Shown: piece after piece, positions 17,721 to 24,662 of the stretch
How positions within the stretch are numbered: position 1 is the first letter of the stretch
Layout of the letters: each line of letters starts with the position of its first letter
Source: SURF-21 sp964510515
GTDB lineage: Bacteria; Actinomycetota; Geothermincolia; Geothermincolales; RBG-13-55-18
Direction: 5' to 3'
NCBI GenBank assembly: GCA_964510515.1
Contig: CAZEAU010000012.1
Location: 1-64,000 of the forward strand
Length of the DNA stretch: 64,000 nucleotides
The notes under the pieces: generated by a model
Told to the model about the DNA's origin: nothing
What the model saw: the letters and a program-made list of their open reading frames with translations, nothing else
Database searches by the model: none
Translations under genes and position numbers: made by a program

Positions 17721-17726
17721 TATAAT
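17721..17726 (+). promoter_or_regulatory. Possible -10 box upstream of prenyltransferase gene
   Basis: A perfect TATAAT lies 35 bp before the gene start. No good -35 hexamer is seen at 16-18 bp spacing. Confidence 0.35.
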
Positions 17727-17760
17727 CTTATCGTGTAAAGCCCGGCTGAGAGGATAGAGG

Positions 17761-18471
17761 ATGGCAGAACCACATCCCGCGCACATCGGGATAATCATGG
17801 ATGGCAACGGGCGCTGGGCGCAGCGGCGGGGGCTGCCGCGCATAGAGGGGCACCGCCGGGGCGAGGAATCCATCATGGAGGCGGTGAGGGCATGCGCATC
17901 GTGGGGGACGGGGGCCCTCTCCCTCTTCGCCTTCTCGACGGAGAACTGGGAGAGGCCGGAGGAGGAGGTGGGCTTCCTCGTCGGCATGAGCCGCGACGTT
18001 CTGCGCAAGCGCCTGGAGGAATTCATGCGCCTCGGGGTGCGCATGCGCCACGTCGGGCGCAGAGACAGGCTGCCGCCGGAGATCCTCGCCTGGTTCGACC
18101 TCGCCGCGCAGGCGACGGCGGAAAACGCCGGCTTGAATCTCAACATCAACTTCGATTACGGCGGGCGGCAGGAGGTCGTGGATGCCGCCCTCGCCGCGGC
18201 CGCCACGGCGAGGGAACGCGGGCTGGAAGCGCGCGACATAGACGAGACGCTGTTCGCGCAATGCACCTATGCGCCGGGCCTGCGGCGCATCGAACTGCTC
18301 ATCCGCACCGCGGGGGAGATGCGTGTCTCCAACTTCATGCTCTGGCACATCGCGGCGGCGGAGATCGTGGTCATCCCCGAAATGTGGCCGGATGTCGAGC
18401 GCCGGCATCTGGAGGGGGCCTTGCGGGAGTACCGGCGGCGCAAACGCAGGGGCGGCGGCGACCTCGAGTGA
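17761..18471 (+). CDS. Isoprenyl (cis-prenyl) transferase, UppS-like
   Basis: This 236-residue enzyme condenses isopentenyl diphosphate onto an allylic diphosphate in cis, making polyprenyl carriers for cell-wall synthesis. The signature blocks are all present: I-M-D-G-N-G-R-W-A with the catalytic Asp, G-H-R-R-G near residue 30, F-A-F-S-T-E-N-W, and late R-T-A-G-E-M-R-V-S-N-F-M-L-W with the diphosphate-binding Arg residues. Length is normal. The last block reads R-T-A-G-E where R-T-G/S-G-E is usual, and the C-terminus lacks some of the usual W-P residues. It could therefore be a short-chain paralogue rather than the essential undecaprenyl enzyme. The start is the ATG after GAGGATAGAGG. Confidence 0.9.
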   Translation: MAEPHPAHIGIIMDGNGRWAQRRGLPRIEGHRRGEESIMEAVRACASWGTGALSLFAFSTENWERPEEEVGFLVGMSRDVLRKRLEEFMRLGVRMRHVGRRDRLPPEILAWFDLAAQATAENAGLNLNINFDYGGRQEVVDAALAAAATARERGLEARDIDETLFAQCTYAPGLRRIELLIRTAGEMRVSNFMLWHIAAAEIVVIPEMWPDVERRHLEGALREYRRRKRRGGGDLE

Positions 18472-18624
18472 TATGCCATATAATCCCATACTATCGCCGG
18501 GGGCGTTTTTCTCCTCCCCCCTCCATCCTTTCCGTCCGCGGGTGAGCGGGGGAAAATACGCCGGAAGGAATATGGGGGGAGAAGGAGAAAACACATAGAG
18601 AAAACCTAGGAAAGGAGTGAAAAG

Positions 18625-19120
18625 ATGGCAACGAAATTAGCAAAGAAACCGGCGGCGAAGAAGGCGGCGGCTANNNNNNNNNNNNNNNNNNNNNNNNNNN
18701 NNNNNNNNNNNNNNNNNNNNNNNNNNNNNNNNNNNNNNNNNNNNNNNNNNNNNNNNNNNNNNNNNNNNNNNNNAGAAGACCGCCGCCAAGAAGCCGGCTA
18801 AGAAGGCGATGGCGAAGAAGACCGCGGCTAAGAAGACCGCGGCCAAGAAGCCCGCGGCCAAGAAGCCCGCTAAGAAGACCGCGGCTAAGAAGACCGCCGC
18901 CAAGAAGCCGGCTAAGAAGGCGATGGCGAAGAAGACCGCGGCGAAGAAGGCGGTGGCCAAGAAGGCGGCGGCCAAGAAGACCGCGGCGAAGAAGACGGCA
19001 GCGAAGAAAACGGCAGTCAAGAAGCCCGCCAAGAAGACGGCAGCTAAGAAGACGGCGGCTAAGAAGCCCGCCAAGAAGCCGGCGAAGAAGGCGGCGGCTA
19101 AGAAGCCGGCCAGGAAATAG
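18625..19120 (+). CDS. Lys/Ala/Pro-rich histone-tail-like protein (assembly gap inside)
   Basis: The protein starts M-A-T-K-L-A-K-K-P-A-A-K-K, interrupted by 100 N at 18674-18773. It continues as about 115 residues made only of A-K-K-T-A-A-K-K-P-A-K-K units, with a few Met and Val. The frame changes across the gap, which is again explained by a wrong gap length. An exact DNA repeat of 114 bp (38 residues) is visible within it. Such tails bind DNA non-specifically, as in histone H1-like proteins and the C-terminus of actinobacterial HupB. Here no folded HU domain is visible on either side of the gap. A good ribosome site (AAAGGAG) precedes the ATG. It could compact the nucleoid. Confidence 0.7.
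18674..18773. other. Assembly gap (100 N) inside Lys-rich repeat
   Basis: A run of exactly 100 N lies in a low-complexity repeat. Reading frames on the two sides disagree, so the true gap is not 100 bp long. Confidence 0.95.
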
Positions 19121-19384
19121 GGTTTCTTAAGGCGCTCGGATCCGCGGGCTCACCGTATCGGGGCTCCGCCTCGCCGGGGACATGCGTGAAGGCCGGGTCC
19201 CCCGGAAAGGGAGAAAGGGCACGGGCGCCGCAAGGGCGGCATCGCCCCGGATGGTGGCGGCTGCGCGGCGGCGGCACCTCGGCGCCTCGCCCGCGAGCGG
19301 GAGGGCGGTGGCCGCAGGGACAAGCGGGGAGCGGTCGGACGCTTTTTGATTCAAGAGGGGCGAGGCGTAATGTCTCCGCCCCTT
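19121..19384. other. Intergenic region, nothing recognised
   Basis: Between the Lys-rich gene and the promoter of the response regulator I see no gene, repeat or clear terminator. Confidence 0.5.
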
Positions 19385-19414
19385 TTGACCTTCTCCGGCC
19401 CGCCTCGCTATAAT
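19385..19414 (+). promoter_or_regulatory. Strong sigma70-type promoter giving a probably leaderless mRNA
   Basis: TTGACC (19385-19390), an 18-bp spacer and TATAAT (19409-19414). The ATG of the response regulator begins eight bases after the last T of the -10 box, so transcription should start at or within one base of the ATG. No ribosome-binding site is present. Confidence 0.65.
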
Positions 19415-19421
19415 TTATACA

Positions 19422-19805
19422 ATGGATGAGAAAACGGTTTTGGTCATCGAGGACGATCGTTCGATAGCCAGGTTAGCCGAAATAGTACTCAACGCAAAGG
19501 GTTTCAAGACGCACCTCTGCCTGGACGCCGCCAATGCCGTGCAAATGGTGCGAAGGGTCCTCCCCGATCTAGTCATACTGGATATCCACATGCCGCGGCG
19601 CAGCGGCATGAGCATCCTGAAGCGCCTGCAGCAGGACGAGGCGACGCGCGCCATCCCGGTCATCGTGAACTCGGTGCTCACGCGCAGGCAGAGCATCGAG
19701 CAGCTGAAAAAAATGGGGGCCAGCGACTTCGTCTCCAAGGGAGCCGGCATGGAAGCGCTGATCGAAAGGGTCGCCTTCCACCTGGGGGCGGGGCGCCGGC
19801 ATTGA
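19422..19805 (+). CDS. Single-domain response regulator (CheY-like receiver)
   Basis: This 127-residue protein is one receiver domain and nothing else. The acidic pocket is E10-D11-D12, the phospho-acceptor is D54 in V-I-L-D-I-H-M-P, the switch position is S84 in V-N-S-V, and the conserved Lys is K106 in V-S-K-G. All catalytic residues are present. Without an output domain it probably acts by protein contact, as a phospho-relay partner or regulator of another protein. The histidine kinases at 21980-24486 are possible partners but lie on the other strand. It is probably translated from a leaderless transcript. Confidence 0.93.
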   Translation: MDEKTVLVIEDDRSIARLAEIVLNAKGFKTHLCLDAANAVQMVRRVLPDLVILDIHMPRRSGMSILKRLQQDEATRAIPVIVNSVLTRRQSIEQLKKMGASDFVSKGAGMEALIERVAFHLGAGRRH

Positions 19806-19979
19806 GGGCTGCGCCGGGGGGAGGCGGGGACCCTCCGGCGTGAATGGCGGCGGGGAGTGCGGGCGGCGGCGCTGCCCTCCGGGACGCGCCCTCCCCTTCA
19901 CCGTGCGCCGCGGCGCCGGGAGCGCCCGCTCAAGAAGGCGCCCCCTTCCTCGCCCGGATGCGCCGGCGGCGCGCATGCA

Positions 19980-20795
19980 CTACAGGCCCAGCAGGGCCGC
20001 GGCGTTGTCGTGCAGCAGCCTCCGCTTCGTTTCCTCCTGCAGCCCCAGCCCCTCCAGTTCCTTGACTATCCTCTGGCGCGAGACCAGGGGGTAGTCGCTG
20101 CCGAAGAGCACTTTGTGGGGGAGGACGCGGTCCATGTAGCGCACCACGAATTCCGGGATATGGCGCGGCGCCCAACCCGCGATGTTGAACCAGACGTTGA
20201 CGTTGCGCTGACAGATGGTCATGGTCTCCTCGTACCACGGCCAGCCGAAGTGGGCGATGACGATCTTGAGGTCGGGGAAGTCCACCGCCACCTCGTCCAT
20301 GTCCACGGGACGGCAGTACTTGAGCTTGGTGCCGGTATGGAACTGCGTTCCGGCATGGAAGAGCACGGGGATGCCCAGATCGCGGGCCTCCTCGTATACG
20401 GGGTACATCTCCGGGTCGTTGGGCCTGAGCTCGAGGAGGTGGGGGAGCAGCTTGAGGCCGCGCATCCCCAGTTCCTCCACCGCGCGGCGCAGTTCCCGAC
20501 GGGCCAGGACCCCTTTATGAGGATCGACGCTGGCGAAGCCGATGAGGCGGTCGGGGTTCGCGGCCACGGTTTGCGCGACCAGGTCGTTGCCGACCCGGTA
20601 ACCCCAACGCGTCTCCGCATCGATGGCCACGATCACCGACTTCGCCACCCCGGCCGCATCCATGTCCTCCAGGGTATCGCCGATCTTGGGCAGGTTGTCT
20701 CCGAAGATGCGCAGGTGTCCGTCGCGCATGGCCTCGGGCATGGCCATGATGGCTTCCTCCGTCCACAGTTGTGCATGGGTGTCGATGATCTCCAT
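19980..20795 (-). CDS. Amidohydrolase-2 family metal-dependent hydrolase
   Basis: This 271-residue TIM-barrel enzyme belongs to the amidohydrolase-2 family (relatives decarboxylate or hydrolyse aromatic and lactone substrates). It starts M-E-I-I-D-T-H-A-Q-L-W, so the usual D-x-H-x-H metal motif is D-x-H-x-Q. Later ligands are seen as V-L-F-H-A-G, I-A-H-F-G and F-G-S-D-Y-P. The end has the typical N-A-A-A-L-L-G-L. Loss of the second His occurs in some subfamilies and may mean a changed metal site. The ATG at 20795 is preceded by AGGAGGTGA; an in-frame upstream extension looks non-coding. Substrate unknown. Confidence 0.85.
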   Translation of the reverse strand: MEIIDTHAQLWTEEAIMAMPEAMRDGHLRIFGDNLPKIGDTLEDMDAAGVAKSVIVAIDAETRWGYRVGNDLVAQTVAANPDRLIGFASVDPHKGVLARRELRRAVEELGMRGLKLLPHLLELRPNDPEMYPVYEEARDLGIPVLFHAGTQFHTGTKLKYCRPVDMDEVAVDFPDLKIVIAHFGWPWYEETMTICQRNVNVWFNIAGWAPRHIPEFVVRYMDRVLPHKVLFGSDYPLVSRQRIVKELEGLGLQEETKRRLLHDNAAALLGL

Positions 20796-20990
20796 GTCGT
20801 CACCTCCTGGCCGCTGGCGAGCGCTTGTATTATCGGTGCGCATACTATTGTAGCCCGAGTGGGGGGTTTGCCGCCCCCTTCCCGCGCCTGTCGGCCGCGT
20901 TTCGGGAACGCATGCCCCGCCTCGGGAGGCCCGCAAGGGTGGCCGCGCGCCGTCCGGCGGCCCCCGCATCGGCGCCGCGGAGGGCGGCCT

Positions 20991-21911
20991 TCACGGGCCG
21001 GGGCGGGCGAACCACTCCGAGAGCCGGCACAGAGCGCACAGGCCCTGGGAGGTGGGCTCGCCGCATCTCTCGCAGGCGTTGCGTTCCCCCACCTCCGCGT
21101 CCCGGCCGCCGCCGACGGCTTCCTGCAGGGAGAGCAGGAGGCGCAGCTTACTCGAGGGCATCGCCGCCTCCATGCGCGTGAAGACCTCTTTCAGGGAGTG
21201 TCCGCGCGGCGTCCACTGTGGGCATTTCTCGTCGCAGACGGGCAGGCCCCTGAGGTCGCAGTAGGCGAGGTTCATCCTCTCGTGGGTGTAGAAGAGAGGC
21301 TTCACCTTGCGCGGCAGGTCTCCCGCCGCGGGCAGGACGGGGGGAGGGACGTGGTACTTGCGCGAAAAGAGGTTCTTAAAGGTAAAGAGGAGGATGTCCT
21401 CCAGGGTGTGGGCGGTGGCCACCACGCTGGCGCCCAGCCTCACGGCTTCGCGGTTCATGAGGGAGCGCTTGATGACGCCGCATACGGCGCACGGGTGCCA
21501 GCCCTTCACCCGCTGCACCTGCAGCCCGAGGTCGCCGATGCGGGTGACCGCGAGGGGCACTCCCGCCGCGCGAGCCTGCCCCTCCACCACGCGCAGGTTG
21601 CGCTCCGAATAATCCCCCATGGCGAGGTGGAAATGGAGGGCGGAGACGTCGAAGCCCATAACCGTGCCCAGGCGGCACAGGGCGAAGAGCAGCGCGGCGG
21701 AGTCCTTGCCGCCGGAGAGGGCGACCACCGCGCGGTCGCCCTCCACCATCATGTCGTGCTTCTCCACGGCGCGGCGGACGCGGCGCTCGAAGAAACGCAG
21801 AAAGCAAGGCTCACAGGTCTTGAGGTTGAACTCGGTCAGGCGCAGGACGCGCGTGGAATCACCACAGATGCGGCAGCGGCCCTCGACGATGTCGATACTG
21901 CGTTCGCTCAT
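20991..21911 (-). CDS. TtuA/TtcA-family tRNA sulfurtransferase
   Basis: This 306-residue protein of the PP-loop ATPase family thiolates tRNA. It has an N-terminal zinc finger (C-R-I-C-G ... C-E-P-C), the PP-loop V-A-L-S-G-G-K-D-S-A-A, a central C-A-V-C-G motif with a later C-D-E-K-C that could bind the catalytic Fe-S cluster, and a C-terminal zinc ribbon (C-E-R-C-G ... C-A-L-C). Two terminal zinc fingers point to TtuA (2-thiolation of U54, a thermostability modification) rather than TtcA. No ThiS-like TtuB sulfur carrier is adjacent. The start is the ATG at 21911. Confidence 0.85.
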   Translation of the reverse strand: MSERSIDIVEGRCRICGDSTRVLRLTEFNLKTCEPCFLRFFERRVRRAVEKHDMMVEGDRAVVALSGGKDSAALLFALCRLGTVMGFDVSALHFHLAMGDYSERNLRVVEGQARAAGVPLAVTRIGDLGLQVQRVKGWHPCAVCGVIKRSLMNREAVRLGASVVATAHTLEDILLFTFKNLFSRKYHVPPPVLPAAGDLPRKVKPLFYTHERMNLAYCDLRGLPVCDEKCPQWTPRGHSLKEVFTRMEAAMPSSKLRLLLSLQEAVGGGRDAEVGERNACERCGEPTSQGLCALCRLSEWFARPGP

Positions 21912-21979
21912 GTCAATAAGATATCAGGTTCTGCCCCGCGCGACCCGCGTTTGCTCCCGCCCGGGGCGCGCCTTCCCCT

Positions 21980-23248
21980 TCAGGAGGAATGGTGCTCCGG
22001 AATGGCGGCGGTGGAGCCTTGCGCCGCCGTCCGCGGCATGCGCAGGACGATGGTGAACCATCCTCCCGAGGTCTGGATGAGGTTGATGCACCCGCCGTGC
22101 GCCATGACTATGCGCCGCGCCATGGTCAGCTCCAGGTCGTCCTCCTCCGGGGATCCCAGGGGAGGAAAGATGCGGCCGCTGGAGCGCACGGGGGGCACGG
22201 CTTTGCGTTCGCGGATGTTCAGGGTTATCACCACCTCGCTCCCCTCCGTCTTGGCCGAGGCCCTCACCTCGGCATCGGGGCCCGAGCTCTTCACGACATA
22301 GCCGAAGATGGAATCGAAGACGCGCTTCATGCGCTGCGGGTCAACCATGACCCCGGGGAGGTCCGCGGGAGCCTTGACCACCACCCGGGCGGGGTCGCGT
22401 GCCTCGCCGAGCACGGGGAGGCTCATCTCCAGGAGGTGGGTGAGGCTGGTGAGCTCCCGGTTCAAGCGCAGCCTCCCCGACTCCAGGCGCGAGATGTCCA
22501 GCAGGTCGGCCACCAGCCTGGAGAGGTTGTCGGCCTCGCGGCTGATGATCACGACATACTCCCGTTCCTTATCCGGCTCCAGCTGCATGGAGGCGAGCAT
22601 CTCGCCGAAGCCCAGGATGGAGGTCAGGGGAGTGCGCATCTCGAAGCTCACGGCGGAGACGAAGCCGGAGGCGGCGCGGTCCATCTGGGAGAGCGCGCTC
22701 AGCTCCTGCATAGCCGCCGCATGCTCGCGGGCCTGTTCGCGGCTCTCGACCCCCAGGCGGTTGACGAAGAAGGAGGTGAGCAGGATGAAGAAAGCCTGCA
22801 TGCAGAGCAACTGGGCATCATCGCCGCTGATGCCGCTGCGCAGCAGCGCCGTGGCCAGGTAAGCGGCGGTGGAGGTGCAAGCGACCAGCGCCGCGGCCCT
22901 GAAGGAGGGGAAGAGGCCGGTGCTGAAGGCCGTGGCCAAGAGCAGAAAGGCGAAGAGCGGGCTCCTCATCCCCCCGCTGAAGGCGATGGCCGCGCAGGTG
23001 ATCCCGATGATGGCGAGGGAATAGAGGGCGGCGAACGCGCCGAGGCGCCTGCCGGGCTCTTTCTCCCCCAGGGGCAGCAGCAGGGTGAGGGCGTTGACGA
23101 GGAGGATGAGGCACAGAAAGAGGAGGGTCATCCCGCGGTCGAGCGCCGTCTCGTGGGGCAGGAAGAGCATGAGAGCGAGGGCGGGGACCGCGAACCAGAT
23201 CAGGCCCCCCAGCATGCGCATGAGGTTCTGCCTGTACATGCCCGTCAC
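21980..23248 (-). CDS. Degenerate membrane histidine kinase lacking the phospho-acceptor His
   Basis: This 422-residue protein has about six N-terminal membrane helices (residues 10-160), then a HisKA-like dimerisation helix and a remnant ATPase domain. The H-box reads S-A-V-S-F-E-M-R-T-P-L-T-S: F202 (codon at 22643-22645) replaces the phosphorylated His, while E and R-T-P-L are kept. The N-box Asn is absent (D-S-I-F-G-Y-V-V-K-S), and no D-x-G-x-G ATP lid motif is present. The protein is clearly a paralogue of the intact kinase encoded just upstream; its GTG start overlaps that gene's stop by four bases. It is probably a non-catalytic partner in a heterodimer or a signal-sensing regulator. 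Confidence 0.88.
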   Translation of the reverse strand: MTGMYRQNLMRMLGGLIWFAVPALALMLFLPHETALDRGMTLLFLCLILLVNALTLLLPLGEKEPGRRLGAFAALYSLAIIGITCAAIAFSGGMRSPLFAFLLLATAFSTGLFPSFRAAALVACTSTAAYLATALLRSGISGDDAQLLCMQAFFILLTSFFVNRLGVESREQAREHAAAMQELSALSQMDRAASGFVSAVSFEMRTPLTSILGFGEMLASMQLEPDKEREYVVIISREADNLSRLVADLLDISRLESGRLRLNRELTSLTHLLEMSLPVLGEARDPARVVVKAPADLPGVMVDPQRMKRVFDSIFGYVVKSSGPDAEVRASAKTEGSEVVITLNIRERKAVPPVRSSGRIFPPLGSPEEDDLELTMARRIVMAHGGCINLIQTSGGWFTIVLRMPRTAAQGSTAAIPEHHSS

Positions 23249-24486
23249 ACCCCCCTGGCCGGGATGTGGACGGTGAAGGTGCTGCCCACCCCCGGTTCGC
23301 TGCGCACGGTGATCTTTCCGCCGTGCAGTTCCACCAGGTGCTTGACTATGGCCAGGCCCAGGCCGGTGCCCGTGATCCCGGAGAGTTCCTTGTCCTCCAC
23401 GCGGCGGAAGCGCTCGAAGATGTGGGGGAGCTCCTCGGCCGGGATGCCCATGCCGTGGTCGGTAACGGAGATGGTCACGTACCTGCCCTCCACTCCCGTT
23501 TCCACCTCCACCGTCCCCCCCTGGGGCGAATACTTGATGGCGTTGGAGAGCAGGTTGCCGATCACCTGGCGGATGCGGTCTCTGTCCCCGTAGAGCGCGG
23601 GGGGCGTTTTCTTCTCCCGGTATTCCAGCCGGTGGGCGTCCGTCTGGGAGCGGAAAAACTCGAGGTCCTCCTCGATGAGGTCGGGCAGGACGATCATCTC
23701 GCGGTTGAGCTCGATGCCCGCCTCTATCCTGGAGAGGTTGAGCAGGTTGGTGATGAGGCGCGAGAGGCGCTCGGATTCGTTGACGATGATGCGGTAGAAC
23801 TCCTGCCTCTTCTCCGGCTCCATGTCCTTGCTGGCGAGCATCTCGCTGAAGCCGTGGATGGAGGTCAGGGGGGTGCGCAGCTCGTGCGAGACCATGGACA
23901 CGAATTCCGACTTCGCCTTCTCCAGCTTGCGGATGAAGTCTCCCAGGTTGGACACCTCGTTTTTGGACTGCACCTGGCGGCGCAGCTCGAGGGCGAGGCG
24001 GTGGGCGAGAAGACAGGCGAGATAGAGGAAGAAGAGGCCGAAGGCGAGCGGCTGCAGCTGCTGCAGGCGGAAACCGCCGCCCGCGAGGACGGGAAGGGCA
24101 TAGAGCAGGGCCATGACGGAGGTGCTCGCCAGGGCCAGGCGCAGCTCGAAATATATGCCGGACATGATGGGGCCCAGGAGCGCTGCATAGTAGAGCGGGC
24201 TGTCCAGGCCGCCGCTGAAAAAGAGCGCCACGCCCATGATGGCCTGAAAGGCCGTGACGCCGAGGAAGAAGGGGGGGATGCGCGGGAAGAGGCGACCGTG
24301 CCTGCTGGGGTAGAAGATGACCACGTACTGCACGATGACGAGCACGGTAATGGCGGCCAGGGAGAGGTAGAGGGCGGATAGGTCCACTTCCTGGCCGTGC
24401 GGGAGATGGATGATGACGGCGGTGGCCGGAATGGCCGCCACCGCGACCATGGTGAGTATCCCCGCCAGGCGGCGCTCAAGTTCCAT
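23245..24486 (-). CDS. Membrane sensor histidine kinase
   Basis: This 413-residue protein has six or so N-terminal membrane helices (about residues 8-160) with no large extracytoplasmic domain, a coiled linker, then HisKA with M-V-S-H-E-L-R-T-P-L (phospho-acceptor H201). The HATPase domain is complete: N-box N-L-L-S-N-A-I-K-Y-S, G1 T-D-H-G-M-G-I-P, F-box H-I-F-E-R-F, and G2 G-T-G-L-G-L-A-I-V. It is an active kinase by sequence. The degenerate paralogue follows in the same operon with a four-base overlap. No response regulator is adjacent on this strand; the orphan receiver at 19422 is one candidate. Confidence 0.93.
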   Translation of the reverse strand: MELERRLAGILTMVAVAAIPATAVIIHLPHGQEVDLSALYLSLAAITVLVIVQYVVIFYPSRHGRLFPRIPPFFLGVTAFQAIMGVALFFSGGLDSPLYYAALLGPIMSGIYFELRLALASTSVMALLYALPVLAGGGFRLQQLQPLAFGLFFLYLACLLAHRLALELRRQVQSKNEVSNLGDFIRKLEKAKSEFVSMVSHELRTPLTSIHGFSEMLASKDMEPEKRQEFYRIIVNESERLSRLITNLLNLSRIEAGIELNREMIVLPDLIEEDLEFFRSQTDAHRLEYREKKTPPALYGDRDRIRQVIGNLLSNAIKYSPQGGTVEVETGVEGRYVTISVTDHGMGIPAEELPHIFERFRRVEDKELSGITGTGLGLAIVKHLVELHGGKITVRSEPGVGSTFTVHIPARGV

Positions 24487-24662
24487 ACCCTGACCTCGCT
24501 TGCGGCTTATCCGCGTCTTCCTGCGCCTCCGCTAATAGGTTGATTCGGCGCGCCGCGGCATTTCGTTGATGGCGGAGGCGAAAAGGGGAGCGGCGGGGAG
24601 CGGGGACCGAGCCGCCGCCGCGGACGGGTCGCGCCGCCGCGGCAGGGGGGCGCGCCCGGGCC

